DNA from: Vitis vinifera
Lineage: Eukaryota; Streptophyta; Magnoliopsida; Vitales; Vitaceae
Length of the DNA: 64,000 nucleotides
Direction of reading: 5' to 3'
Assembly (NCBI RefSeq): GCF_030704535.1
Contig: NC_081812.1
Coordinates: forward strand, 23,597,501 to 23,661,500
Below the pieces are notes generated by a model that worked only from the letters and a program-made list of their open reading frames with translations, was not told where the DNA came from and searched no databases. Of this stretch, positions 22,300-35,251 are shown piece by piece. Made by a program: the position numbers and the translations under genes. Every line of letters starts with the position of its first letter. The first letter of the stretch is position 1.

Positions 22300-24900
22300 C
22301 CTTCTACAGTCCACCATTTCTTCATGCTTATCCTCTTTTCATTTTTCTACCATTTCTCCTTTCCTTCTCTTTTTCTATTTTTTTTTTATTATTATTACTA
22401 TTTTAAATATGGGTGATGTTGAACTTCTTTTAACTTTAAAAATAAGTTCATGTTTATTTATTTTTATTAGTAAATCTATTATTATTAGGTTAAATGAAAT
22501 GTAAAGGAGATATGAGTGATGGTGAACTTCCTATAACTTTAAAGATAAGTCAATGTTTATTTATTTTTAATTATTATTAGGCTAAATAAAATTAAAAGGA
22601 CTAATCATTTAGACTTCTAATTTTATATATTAAACTTCTAGAATATCAATAATTTAATATTTTAAAATGATTTTCTAATAATGTTATTATTTTTTAATAA
22701 AAGTTTAAACTCTATGTGCATTTGTTGGGTTTTATCTTATCAGGGGATCAACAAAACTAAGACAAAAAAGTAAGATTTGGTTTATTGGTAGCATCTCTCT
22801 TTTAAAACATGAGGTAATATCAATAATTTGATGATTTAATATTTAATATCTAAAAATTAATTTTTAATGATTGGTTGGTATGACACCATATAGTAGAAGG
22901 TGAAAGTCTATAATCAAGACATAACTTAGAGTTTAGGGTTTGAGGCGGGAGATTTCAACTTGTTGGGTCTTATGCGTCATTCCTAATTCTATATATATAT
23001 ATATATATATTTTTTTTTTAATATGGATTTTAAATGAGAAATTGAGTTAATATAGGTGGAATCATGGAAGTGAAGAAGGGATATAATGCGATATAATGCT
23101 TTAAAAGGTAATTAGTAAATATGAAAAAAAAAAATTATTTTAAATGTGTTTATCATATTCAATATGGATTTTACATGAGAAATTAAGTTAATATGGGTGA
23201 ACTAGGAAGGATATAGTCTTTAATAATAGAATTTAAATTAAATTATATATATATATATATATGATTATTTAGATTATTGTTTTAAATTTTAGAATTAATT
23301 TAATTTTTATCCTTATGATCCTTAATAATTTATTAAGTAAACTTGGTATGATGTTTAAAAATTAATTTTAATTTTAATTTTTTAATATCCAGTAATGATT
23401 TAGATGAAATTTTCTTTATCATTAATAAATGTCATGAGTTTCACAATAAATTATCTCCTTTAAATAAAATATGATATAAATAACTCTTGTTATAATTATC
23501 TTCCAACTTTTTTTAGCCAAGACTAAGGATATCATTTTTTAGAATCCAAGAGTTAATTGATTAAATAAAAATAAAGATAAGTATTAATAAATATTTTAGG
23601 ATAAATTCGAAATTTATTTATTTTTAAAATAACGTGGATCATAAACAAATCTGATATATTCCTCAATTCTTTACACAATCTATTAAAAAAACTAATGTTG
23701 ATCTCCTTGGAAATTCAATGCTATACGAAAACACTAAATAATTATAAATATTTGACCTTTTAAATGAAAAAAAGTTTATGAATTATTTTTTACTATATTC
23801 AATAAGATAATTTAAATTAAATTTGAGAGTATTATATATAATGATTTACTAAAGTAAAAGAATGATTTAACCATTTAATTTTTTTAAAATTGTGGTAATA
23901 ACTGTGAATCACCTTAAATAAATTGAATTAATTGTTGATAAACAATGGGACGCGCTCTTTCACACCTGTAATTCCATTGTATTTAAACCTTTTTCTGGTG
24001 TAAGGTGGGCCGTGGGCAAATCTTGGGCCTGCTTAAAAATGCAACTTAGAGTTCGACAATGCTATCATAACAGAAAGAAAAAAAGATTAAAAAAAAAAAA
24101 GTTCTTCTACATGAAATCTAAATCTGTCCAAGTATGAGATATATGAAAATTAATCTCCTTAATACGTCAACAAAGGAGGTTCCATCCACATCCAACTTCT
24201 ACTGGGCTCGTAATATCTTTGTTGATTCCGAGATAACTCAGACTTCTACTGGGTTTGGATGCGTGCGAAGAGAAATAGTACACCCTGTTTGCAACCATCT
24301 TTGTTTCCTCTCTTGCTGAAACTCCAAACGAAGTCCAAGAGGTTTCCCAAACGAAAAGGCAATGATGGAGTAGTTGTGCTGGAGGGGATGTCCTACCAGA
24401 GATGAATACTTTGTTTGAGAGGTTTTCATGAACATTAACCTTTTCTTTTATATGTTTTTGAGAACTGGATTTAATTTGAATATAAAATTAAAATAGTTGA
24501 TGGAATAGAAATTTGAGATAAATGAAAACATTAAATTTTCAATTACTTTGTCCGTTTGTGATGGTAATTTCAAGAATGACTAATTTTAATTCTTTGAAAA
24601 AATTACTTGGACCTTTTCTCTTATTTTTATGAAGTCTTAAAATGGAAGTTCTTAATTGATAATATGCGTCACCCAAGGTATGAGGAGGTATTATATTGTC
24701 AATATCCTTGTATACATAATAAAAAATATTTGATAATATGTTAACGTTAAAAGAAAAAGCATGAACTCCAATCTTGTCTACTATTAAATAATTTAAATAA
24801 CAGAAAAGTAGTTGTATTATTAGAAAAGTAATTTTTAGATTTTTAAAACTAAAAGTCTAAAACTATGAAACATGATACTCGGCAGTGACTGTGCTTAAAT
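22300..24900. other. Intergenic region with local duplications
   Basis: No gene supported. An imperfect tandem duplication of about 100 bp lies at 22410-22590 (both units contain GTGATG.TGAACTTC and a TTTATTTATTTTTA stretch). A second short direct repeat occurs at about 23020-23060 and 23158-23205. (TA)n microsatellites lie at about 22992-23010 and 23239-23260. ORFs around 24134-24435 have no recognisable domain. Confidence 0.55.
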
Positions 24901-24987
24901 CAATAGGATAAGGATTGAATCCAATTCCCCAAGGGCCAAGACAAGCCTAGCCTGGCCTTCCTACCCCCATTATTCTTCCTCTCATCT

Positions 24988-26873
24988 TCAATTTGATGGA
25001 CGTCCCATTTGAAATGGAATATACAACCAAACTGGTCTTCCATTCAGTCTCTGGGCTGGCCTTGCATTTCCTTCATGTCCCTGAAAAATGAAAGGTAAGA
25101 AACACCAAAGCACATGTTTAGTTTCTACTTTGGAAAGTCCCAATTCGGAAAGAACTACTTACATCATGAACCACCCTCCTTAAGCTTTCCACCTGCTCCT
25201 TTGAGACTGTGTTAACCTGCACAAGATCAAAGGCTGGTTTGGTCATTGTCCTGTATAATAATAATAAATTTATTACAGACAGATTCAACCACCTTCTTGC
25301 TTATTGTCCATATAACACCCTCTGTGCAAGGGGGCGTTGTAAGAGAACCTATATATCTGTAGTACTTTCTGCCCCAATGCTTGATATCGTTGGCATCAAC
25401 AATCCCGATATCTTTTTCTTCCCCAGCTGGTATACCAGTTACGTGATCAATCATCTACGAGAGAGAAGAACAAACTAACAACATCACTTTATGCTGAAAC
25501 AAAGAAACCAAAACAAATCCATCTATAATTAATACCTTTGCAAGAAAAGGATCGGGTGGTCCAAGTTTGAAGGTCTTTCCAATAACAGCAATCTTCCCGC
25601 GAGCGCTTTTATGTACCAAATGTAGTTCCATTTGAAAGCTGCAACCAAAATTGAGGAGAAAGGAAAGACAACTAGCAAATTAAAATCTACCCTAAGTCAA
25701 TAAAAAAAATTAAAACCAACCTTGTTCCATTGACTGTATGCTCTGAAGGTGTATGCCAATGGAGCTGCTCCAGTTTGAAATGGACCCCATGCAGTTTAAT
25801 TTTTCCTGCATTTCCTTTCCATTCCACCTGCCCAAACACTCACCTCAGAAACTCAAATGGGTTTACACTAAAAATCATAGACGAACACAATAACACAGAT
25901 ATTATGGACTCTGAATGTTAGCTTACTGCAACATCATGGCCTCTGTTTTTCAGCACAGCATGAGCTGGTCTATACTTCCTCTTCAATTGTCCAAAATCAG
26001 GAAATATAGAAACCCTCCGATTCCGAAGATCGATTGGAGACTGCCGTTTCCCTTTACCACAAGTCTTCCACTCTGCTTTTATCGTACCCCATTTCTCAGG
26101 CCCTGTCTCACTTCCTTCTATGTAACTAAATTCACTTTCATCCTCTGTTTTTTTCATCCATGTAAACCAAATCTTACATAAAAATACATAGGAGACAATA
26201 CAAGGTTAAACCAAAATTTAAATAGATCAATTTCATTTTCCAGAAAGAAGAACCAACTACATTCGATTGAGAATCCATATTTATATAGAATTTTGGCCCT
26301 TTTTGCCTTGCCAAAACAAACATATAAATCACTTTTCAGTTGATATTCTATTCCGTCATTCTCTCTCTCTGTACTTATATATTCTGACAATTAACAATTG
26401 AAATTATTAAAACATAGAATATATTTCTTAAATTTTTGTTCCCTTTGTTCCTCTACATATTCTTCCCTTATTCTATGCATCATGCACCTTAAGAGTCTTA
26501 GATATACTTGTCCAAGAAGAAAATGCTCTGAAATTTCGTATCACTAAATTAGATGAGAAAACCAAAAACCCAGAGGATGGCTTGGCTTCTCGAACATGCT
26601 AGACACTCCAAAATAGGCTCTCAAATTCGGAGATAGAATGCTGGTAATTTTGCACAAAATTAAAAGACATGACATCAGATTTATTTCGATTCTAAAAAAA
26701 AATAAAATTACGAATCATGATAAAAGTCATAGTAGTGGACAAGGGAGGTGGAAAAAGAAAGGGAGCATACCCACTTCATCTGCAATTGTAATAGATGTGC
26801 AGAGAATGAGAAGGGAAAAGAGAAGAAGAGATATGCGGAAGAGAAAGGTGAAGTTACGATTGCTGCTCTGCAT
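24988..26873 (-). CDS. Alpha-carbonic anhydrase, gene 1 of tandem pair
   Basis: Seven exons (minus): 26771-26873, 25927-26144, 25721-25827, 25536-25638, 25293-25454, 25163-25216, 24988-25080; 279 residues. It should catalyse CO2 hydration to bicarbonate. The hydrophobic N-terminus ([14 protein letters not shown]) is a signal peptide, so the protein enters the secretory pathway or is targeted through it. Alpha-CA hallmarks are [11 protein letters not shown] near the proton-shuttle position, the zinc ligands in LHWH and ELH, the gatekeeper Glu in PSEHT, and [13 protein letters not shown] with the Thr199 equivalent. Length and exon pattern fit plant alpha-CAs. All introns are GT-AG. A TATA box (CTATATAAG, 26909-26917 on minus) lies about 36 bp before the ATG, implying a very short 5' UTR. 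Confidence 0.92.
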
Positions 26874-26908
26874 TGTGGCAATGCCAATGGCTTCAAATTC
26901 ACAAACTT

Positions 26909-26917
26909 CTTATATAG
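26909..26917 (-). promoter_or_regulatory. TATA box of alpha-carbonic anhydrase gene 1
   Basis: CTATATAAG on the minus strand, ending 36 bp upstream of the ATG at 26873. Confidence 0.5.
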
Positions 26918-26929
26918 TAGTATAGTACA

Positions 26930-27590
26930 CATGGGCCCGAGAATTCTTGCATTGTCCAGGGATGAATTCCTTTATTAATTTCATGCACCCATGGAAATAA
27001 AATGTTGGGCAGACAGGGATACCTATTAAAGAAGACGCAACATTTCCTTTTTTGTGAAAAAGAAATTATTGGCTTGATTTTGAATGGAGACTGATTTGAG
27101 TAAAAATCAAACCATAATTTTTTAGTCTCAATATATATGGTAGTCTGAAAATATGCTTTATTGGGAGGTTGACTGGTCGAGTAAAAAATTAAAAATATTT
27201 CAACAAATACATGGTATTCTGAAAATACTGTAATGGGAAAAATTCCCATATATAATCCATAATGAATATTCCACCTACAGTTATGGTTATACAATTTGAT
27301 AGAAACTCTCCCTCCCAGTTCAATGCCTCTCCATCTCAGCCTTATCAATTAACGTATTCAAGGCTGTATCATCGTTTAGCTCGTTTTATCTTTTTATCTT
27401 TTTCCAAATTCCATAATTACCCATTACCCAAATGGAATAGTACATCATTTGTAAAATAGAAATGCCTCTATTGATTTCTGTTTGAAATATTTTATTGTAA
27501 TTTGTATCTGCTAGACGGTTTTTTCACAACTGGAATCATACAACAACATTGATAGAAAATATATTTATTATTGGGCTTTTCCATTCCATT
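26930..27590. other. Spacer between the two carbonic anhydrase genes
   Basis: No gene seen. The 149-codon ORF at 26899-27348 (minus) has no recognisable domain and overlaps the promoter of gene 1. Confidence 0.5.
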
Positions 27591-27595
27591 TGAGG

Positions 27596-30500
27596 CTAAG
27601 TAGAACCTCTACGCAGACTTGGTTTATACAACAAAACTGTTCTTCCATCCACTTCCTGACTTGGCCTTGCATTTGCCTCATATCCCTGAAAAACACAAGA
27701 ATTTAAATGTGTTTTGGCATGTTTGAGATGGCATATATGGATGTTAAAGTAGCCTCAAACAACATAAATCCTAGCATCACCCTTCACCACCTACTCACAT
27801 TGTATTCCTAGTTGTATCCATTTCCACCCCCCAACCTCTCAAATTGTAGCACCATGTCGGTGCAAGGAAGCAACTTTTATAGAAAGATGCCTTCAAGGAA
27901 AATCATACTGTCTAGGTATGATTATCTTTCAACATTTCTATAAAAAGCAAGACAGGCCTAAGTTTCATAATTTTTTTATGGTTCATTTTAATAAGCTCAA
28001 GCAGAAGATATTTTTTCTAGTAGTGGTTATCCCGATTTAGAAGCACTTACATCTTGAACAGCCTTCCTCAAGGCTCTCACTTGCTCCCTTGTGGCTGTCC
28101 TCACCTACAAAAGACAAAAGGGTATTTTTGTTAACAGCTTGTTGGAAAGGCCATCTATGGGATTAATGTGATGAAGGAAAAAGGTACAAGACTCGAACCT
28201 TCTTGCTTATTGTCCAAATAACACCCTCTGTACATGGAGGAACTGTGAGAGAACCAATATATCTATAGTACTTTCTGCTCCCGAACTTAATATCACCCGG
28301 GTTAACAATCCCCAATTCCTTTTCTTCCCCAACCGGGAGTGAATCAATGTGGCGGAGCATCTGCAAGAAGCAAAAGTCAAAAAAGAGAGAATTTGCCTCA
28401 CCAACATGGTATTTAAAAGCCAGATTGATTTGTTAACATCATGTTTGTCTTTCTAGGCTTAAATACATTTAAGTCCTATAGTTAGATTGAGACAAATTGT
28501 CATTTCCATATCCAAACATCATTCTTTTGGCCTTTTTGGTTGCTAGAAACAAAGTGAAGGAGAGAAAATTCATAGCCTTATGACTATTTGAACACGGGAA
28601 CCTTGATGATAGCACATGACAAACATGCAAGCTAAACATTCCGTTGTTCCATTTTGCTGTGGCTTCCAAATGCACCAATCAAGAATAATCAGCTTCTTTT
28701 TAAGGAGTATGTAGCATGAATAAGACTTTCACAGATACAGACACATGCATAGCTAATATTTAAGTCGGAATGTTTATACGAGGGAGCAAAATCAAAAGCA
28801 AGAGAAACCCATCTAACTGCCGTACCCTTGTGAGGAAAGGGTCAGCTCTTCCATATTTGTAGGTGATTCCAATAACAGCAATCTTCTCATCAGAGCTTAA
28901 ATGAATGACATGCAGCTCTAAGTTGTACCTGCAACCGAAAATGGAGTTAAAAAAAAAAAAAAAAAAAAAAAGTAGGAAGAGCAATTCTAGACCCTTTTTT
29001 TGGTTCTCTTTTTTTTTTTTTTTCCTGGATAGGCAATAAAAATATTGAATGAAGAATAGAAGTCTAACCTCGATCCATTAAAGGTGTGCTCCGAAGGTGA
29101 ATGCCAATGGCACTGTTGCAGTTTGAAATAAGTCCCATTGATGTTAATCTTTCCTGCATATCCTTTCCATTCCACCTGACAACGTGGATTAGATTGAAGT
29201 TATTAAATTGTTTTTCTCCTACTAAAGATCATGAATGTGAAGAGGGAATTATAGACTAAACGCGGCAGCTTACCGTGACATCATGTCCTCTGTTTTTCAC
29301 AACAGCAGGAGCCGGTTTATAATCCCTCTTTAATTTTTCAAGATTAGGCAAAACCTGCACCCTTGCATCAAGAAGATCAATTGGAGACTGCATTGCCCCA
29401 TTACCACAGGCTTTCCAATCAGGGTTAATCTGGCCCCATCTCTTTGGTCCTTTGCCGGTATCTTCAATGTAACTAAATTGAGTTTCATCTTCTATCCCCC
29501 ACCCAGTCAAAGAATGAAAAAGAAAAATCAGATGAACATGACATAAAAGAAAGTAAAAGGTTTGCAGACTGGAATTCAATGCATTTATAGCTCATTGTAT
29601 CACGTGGAGGGTTAGGCGGTGTGGGTATTATTTACAAAACCAGAATAAATGCCATTTTTGAATACTAAAGGTACTAAAATCATATAATGAGACATCAAAA
29701 ATAATATAAACTTGTTTTCATGCCAGTGAAACATTGAAAGGGAGAGAGAATCTCTCCTCTTCTTCCTTCATTCATAAATAAGAGAGAGCCAGCAGATCCT
29801 GGATGAAAAGTTAAATCATAAAGAAATGAAAACTTTACCAATTTATAAAAGTTATCATCGGCCAAATCTACTTATTCACCTTAATATTCCTTTCTTTATT
29901 CTCAAACAAAAACAAATATTAAAAACTGAACATAGAAACAATAGGATACCACAGCTCCTGCCACTACCTCGATGGAACTGTTTTCTTGTATTAACAAATC
30001 AACAAACCAAGTGTTATATGAATCAAAATGTGAAATGGGAGAATGAAGATTTGGATCATCTCATCAAAATCATAACAGACTCTCCGTTGATACTCAGGGT
30101 AGTCAATGGGTGAAGAAGATGGCTGATGTTAGCAAATAGCTAAACAATGAGCTAAATAGTAACCCCCTTCCAGATATGTGGTCAGAGGGATTAGTAAGAT
30201 GAAATCATTAAATGAACCTTTGAAGGAAATTCTTTGAATTCATTTCACCTTCTTTGCCAATTTTGACAAATGGGCATTTCGGATTATGTGATCGAAAAAA
30301 AACAACAGACACTCACGCAGACATTACTGAAAATCTGATCTAAACCTGGAAAAATGGGGATTGCAATGGAACTTTGAAGTTAAATTGTATTTTGAGAAAA
30401 CCCAAGAACATGAAAAACGGACCAGACTCCTGGCACCCGAAAAACGAAGGTACATTAAAGCAAAAGTAGATGGAAAAAGAACAATTTGAAGTGGGCATAC

Positions 30501-30597
30501 CAGTTTCAGATTCAGAAGATGTGGCAATGGTGAAAAGGGAAGAGAGAAGAAGAGAAAAGAGGATGAGAAAGAGGAAGTTAGGGGTGGTGGTATGCAT
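27596..30597 (-). CDS. Alpha-carbonic anhydrase, gene 2 of tandem pair
   Basis: Seven exons (minus): 30501-30597, 29274-29491, 29069-29175, 28826-28928, 28199-28360, 28051-28104, 27596-27685; 276 residues. Exons 2-6 have exactly the same lengths as in gene 1 (218, 107, 103, 162, 54), so the genes are tandem duplicates. A signal peptide (FLFLILFSLLLSSLF) is present. The catalytic set is QSPIDL, GHD, zinc ligands in CHWH and ELH, and PSEHT. The motif SLTVPPCTEGV keeps the Thr199 equivalent but has Val at the next position, where gene 1 has Thr. I chose ATG 30597; the frame is open further upstream but only from non-ATG codons. Intron 1 is about 1 kb, longer than in gene 1. Confidence 0.92.
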
Positions 30598-30663
30598 GTT
30601 GGTGAGAACTGAGAAGCTGACTGACAGTCCCAACTATGCTCCCACCACATATCAGCCACTCTG

Positions 30664-30670
30664 ATTTATA
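30664..30670 (-). promoter_or_regulatory. TATA box of alpha-carbonic anhydrase gene 2
   Basis: TATAAAT on the minus strand, about 67 bp before the ATG at 30597. Confidence 0.5.
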
Positions 30671-30679
30671 GAGCGTTAA

Positions 30680-32299
30680 AACTTAAAAGTTCAAAGTTCA
30701 AACCCAATACTCACGCGCGCTGGTTAGGACATCGCGTGGAATGGTCCACTCCGTTACAGATTCGGTTAGGAGATCGCGTGTAATGCTCTACAGCCTCTAC
30801 AGTCTACTCCGCTCCACTGAGTGATAAAAATAATAAATAATTAAAACATGGAATAATAGTTATGTTTTAAGTTCAAAAAAATTAAAATTTATAAATTTAT
30901 AATTGTCTTTGCTGTATGTTTTCCTTCTTAGCAAGTCGAATTTTATTATATGCTCAAACACTTTTACCCACAATAAGCACGAATAGAATAAACTCATTAC
31001 TTACATGAGAAGAAAATTAAATATATATTCTTTTACAAACTGAGACGAGAGTGGAAAATTGGAATGATACCTTCCCTCTATGTCTACGTTTCCAATAAAG
31101 GAGCCCTATGCCATGATTTGAAGATCTAGGTACTACCTCCTGCACCCATCAACTGTTCTTGAATTTATACTAGAAATTAGTGCAATACATAATTGATGCA
31201 TAGTTGCCAAAGAAAATTAAACCATTTCTTATTCACCCCCTCAATTTCGTTCACCTCCCTTCAATTTGCCCAAATACACTTACTTTCTATATGTTTAAAA
31301 TTTTATTAAATATATCTTCTATTTTTATTTACTTTTCATCTCACTCAAAATAAAAAAGGTTTTTTTTTTTTTTTCCTAATATTATCATCTTAGGTCATAT
31401 TAGGTTGTTCGGATATAATATAAGATAAGATGAAAAAGGGGATAATCCTATCTCATATTTAGTTATTAATGGAATAGAATAAGTTATTTCATCATTTATT
31501 CAGTTATATGTTTAACTAGTCATAAAATAAGATAAGTGATGAGATATATTATCCAACTTTTTTTTTTTATTCCTTTCACATATGATATGTTAATTTCATA
31601 GTAAGATATACACGTATCCTATATATCAAAAATTTAGTTTTTAACATTTCTTATTTTTTAATATACTCATTTTATAAAATAATTTTTTTAATTATAAATT
31701 TAATTTATGATTAAAAATTTTAAAATAATATTTAGAAAATAATATCAATATAGGATATATATTAAATAACATAATTAAAAAAATATTTGTAAAGTTTAAA
31801 TGTTTTAATCATTAATATTGTTAAACATAAGTGAAATTTCATTTTTTTTAAATGGAAATATTTTAATGTAATATAATTTTTATTTTAACATTGAAAAATA
31901 ATATATATTTTATATTATTTTTTTATTCATTTAACAAATTAAATTTATAACATAACATATTATATTGGATATGATACCTTCAAATACTATATATATATAT
32001 CTTATCAAATGAGATATGATATCCTATTCAATGTTTTAATTATCATTTATTTAATAGAATAGTTAATTTTTTTTAATAGATACCTTACTCCAATTCCAAA
32101 TCTTAATCATAAAAAAATTAATAAAATTAAATATTTATTTATAATTCAGTTTCATAAAGTATTGTATAACATATTTAAAATTTAAAAATCTCATATAATA
32201 AGAATAAAACCAAATCCGTAAAAAAAAAAAAAAAAAAATCATTTTCACGTTTCAATTGTTCTCATTATCAAATTATTAAATTAAATTCAATACTTAAAC
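30680..32299. other. AT-rich intergenic region
   Basis: No gene seen. A near-duplicate pair of GGA/TCGCGTG..ATG.TC segments occurs at about 30728-30750 and 30770-30790. The stretch at about 31375-32060 has GATAAGAT/ATCTTATC motifs in both orientations and may be an old non-autonomous transposon, but I could not define its ends. Confidence 0.4.
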
Positions 32300-32304
32300 T
32301 TAAG

Positions 32305-34540
32305 TGTGGACCTCGTATTTCGGTTCATGCGTTTCCCACTCAAATGAAGCGAATTTGCTTTTTATTTGAAAAATATTTATTTTTTTAGAAAATAACTTGG
32401 AGTCGCCACTTATTTTTATTTTATTTTTAAAGGACAAACAAAATAAAAAAGAAAACCTTAAGTGTGACTACTTATTTGGAAAATATGATTTGTGAAAAAC
32501 CAAATATAGGCTTTGGGGTCAGGTTACTTATTGGTAAGGTATGGTGAAAATCGTAGCACCCCTTTAAGCAAAAAAAAAATGGGTCTATACTAATCAAGCT
32601 AAAACAAGTGTGACACTTAATTGATCAAACCTGTATACCAAAAGAATATCGATCTAAAAATAATTGAATGAACAAGAGAGGCAAAGAGTGTACCTGAGTA
32701 ATGAGCTGATTGCTTCATTGAAAACAAATGTTAGTGAACAAACACAAAATAATCACATGTGTCACAAAGCAAATCAATCAAACATAGCAATCAATCAGTC
32801 AATGAAAAAAATATCACTGATGTTGGGCCCCTACCAAAACCCAATTTATTTTGCATGAATTAATCCCAAAATTCCATTGTTTTGAAATTATGAGAATTAT
32901 ATTCATGCTTATTAAAAATCAAAGAAAACATGAAAATCATTTTAAAATTAAAGAAAATTTGTGAAATTGCTTACCTAAAAGGAAAGGTAGCAAGTTTATT
33001 TAAAACGAGATTTTTAGTGACTTAAAACCCTAATGAAGGTTGAAAAGTGGTGGAATTAAAAAATATTTGAAAATTGGAGTGAAATTAAAATTATTTGAAA
33101 AACTCAAATTTGAAAAGTGAAGCTTGGAAAATTATTTGAAAATTAGAGTTTTGAAAATTAAATTTAAGAATTGGAATTTTAAAAAAAAATTAAATTTGGA
33201 AATTGGAACTTTGGCAAATGGAAGTTTTGAAAATTGGAATTTTGAAGAATTGTTTGCGAATTGGATTTCTTAAAAATTAAATTTGAAAATTAGAGTCTTG
33301 AAAAATATATTAGAGAATAGGAATTTTGGAAATTATTTGAGAACGGAATTTTGAAAATTCGAATTTTGAAGATGAAATTTTTTTTGAAATTATATTTGAA
33401 GATTGAAATTTTGAAAATTAAACTTTCATATAAAAAAAATGAAAAAAAAAATGAAGAATTAAAATGGAAAAGTGGTCTGCACGCACATGAAAAAGGGTTG
33501 GAAGAAGTTAAGTGGAGGAAATAGTGAGAGAGAAAAAAAAAATAAATAAATAATGAGCTTGGTTGTGGAATAAGTGGAGGTTATTAAACTCATTGTTTTT
33601 TTCATGACCCACTTTCCCATAATTCTTGCAGATTGGAAGGTCTTGGCTGAATAATTAAAGTTCCTCATCTCCATTTTCTAGTGGGTTGCTAGTATGCCTA
33701 AGAAAATCATATCAGCCTTAAATGCTTCCTTTGTGCTTCTCCCCATTCTTGATGACTCCAACACGACCCTTGTTCCTTCCACCAATCACCATGACAACAT
33801 TTCCAACATCAAATTTGATGAAGTTGGTGATCTTGTTGCTCTCTAAGTCAAGCTTGCTAGTGTCATTGGCTTTGATCAGTGGGTCTGGGTAGCGAATGGT
33901 CCACCTATCATAGGTGTTTAAGTATGGGATGCCTTTTTGCCCAAACTGAACGGATTGAACCTTTTTAGAGCTTAAACTTTGCCTCTTCATCCCTAATTAA
34001 GTGGAGTCGGAACCGACCCTTGGTGTCGTAAAGAAGACAGAAGTTCTCATTTGTCTTTGGAATTGAAACAACATCCATGAAACCAAAAGGATATGTTTTA
34101 TTTGTCATAACTTTTCCATCAACAAGAACATGTTGTTGCATCAAGATGACAATGACTTCACGATATGTGAGAGCATACTTCAATCTGTTCCGTAAAATGA
34201 GGATCAATGGCAGGCATTCCCTGGATTTGTGAGGTTCAGATAAAGGCTTTGGAGCAAATACACCTCCAAGCTTGTCTAGCATTCAATGCTTCGGTGCATT
34301 GAGCCTCTTCAAATGCTTCTTCAACCCTCTAGCCATTTTCTAGGGTTTGGTTACTCTGGAAGAAGATCTTTGCACTGCTCACCTCTAGTGCCACCATCCC
34401 TGCATCCCTGCATCCCTGAACCCACTCCATTCTTGCTTCCCTTTCCTGGTTTTTTTTCTCTCTCTAACTCAAAATCTTCTCAACCCAGCTTTTTGTGAGA
34501 GCTCATCTCTAGCAAAAATGAGCAAGAGAACTCATGAGTT
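32305..34540 (-). repeat. Left (3') LTR, truncated
   Basis: Homologous to 37291 through about 40006, including the eS4 retrocopy and the purine-rich stretch (about 33040-33430). About 450 bp corresponding to 40007-40453 are missing at its inner end, where gag sequence is directly joined. Divergence from the right LTR is obvious by eye (many substitutions and small indels), so the insertion is not recent. Confidence 0.8.
33718..34336 (-). pseudogene. Ribosomal protein eS4 (RPS4) retrocopy inside the left LTR
   Basis: The minus strand from an ATG at 34336 encodes the eS4 N-terminus: a [12 protein letters not shown]-type start, [98 protein letters not shown] and [16 protein letters not shown]. 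It covers about 190 of roughly 260 codons with no introns and begins with a short 5' UTR-like AACCCTAG sequence. Breaks are a stop for Trp near codon 18 (cattgaatg context) and a frameshift around 33970-33990. eS4 is a small-subunit ribosomal protein; this copy cannot make one. Confidence 0.9.
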
Positions 34541-35251
34541 CTTATCCTTAGGCCGGTCTATTATACCAACCACCTTTGTCCTCCAACGACTGACAAATGA
34601 CGAAATAGACTCATCTGACCTATGTCTGGTGGCCTCCAACTCTCGTCTAGATACATCAATGTCAAAACTGAAAGCAAACTGAGTTAGGAACTTATGAGCC
34701 ACATTCTCCCATGTGCAAAGTCTCGAAGGCTCAACTGAGGCAAACCATCTCTGACATGCCCCACTAAGTGACATGGGAAAGAGGGTTACCAATTGTGCAT
34801 CATCTATCCCGTGTGCTCTCATGACCGTGTTGTATAGTCTCAAGTGGATCTTGGGACAACCAATCCCACTATAGCGCTCAATGTCTGGCATGCGAAACTT
34901 GGCGGGTAAGCTAGTGGTCGATATGCCATCTCTATCATCCCAAGTCAAACCTCCATCCTGCAATCTGATCTATTTCATCCTGGACTCAAGCCTCTCAACC
35001 CTGGCCTCTTACTTGACCAATATAGTATCATCAGTAGTAGGAACAATGGGAGGTGGCATTGTGTCATTGGGTGGTGGAATGGTCTCATAATGATCTGCCA
35101 GATGGAATGGAATACCAAGTGAAACCCCAGGTTGAAGAGCCTGTGCTGTCTGAGATGCATGAGGAACTATCTCATCAGTGACCATGCCAATTGGATGAGG
35201 ATCTTGGCGAGAACTCTCTATCTGATCCAAACGTCTATTGACTCCTACCAT
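34541..35251 (-). pseudogene. Ty3/Gypsy gag fragment
   Basis: One frame from an ATG at 35251 contains MVGVNRRLDQIE, a Pro-rich stretch, and in-frame stops at 35009-35011 and 34970-34972. It then reads into a typical retrotransposon gag core: MPDIERYSGIGCPKIHL, ALMSLSGACQRWF-like SLSGACQRWFASVEP, WENVAHKFLTQF, and ISSFVSRWR. It ends at the deletion junction with the 3' LTR. No zinc knuckle or protease follows. Confidence 0.8.

Noticed and set aside
24134-24435. Overlapping 61-65 codon ORFs on both strands
   Set aside because: No domain, no splice context and no homology I can recognise.
26154-26390. 78-codon minus-strand ORF between exons 1 and 2 of carbonic anhydrase gene 1
   Set aside because: It lies in the intron. 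Exon 2 begins at 26144 after a CAG acceptor, and the protein is continuous without it.
31375-32060. Possible MITE with GATAAGAT/ATCTTATC motifs
   Set aside because: No clear terminal inverted repeats or target duplication could be defined in this AT-rich stretch.
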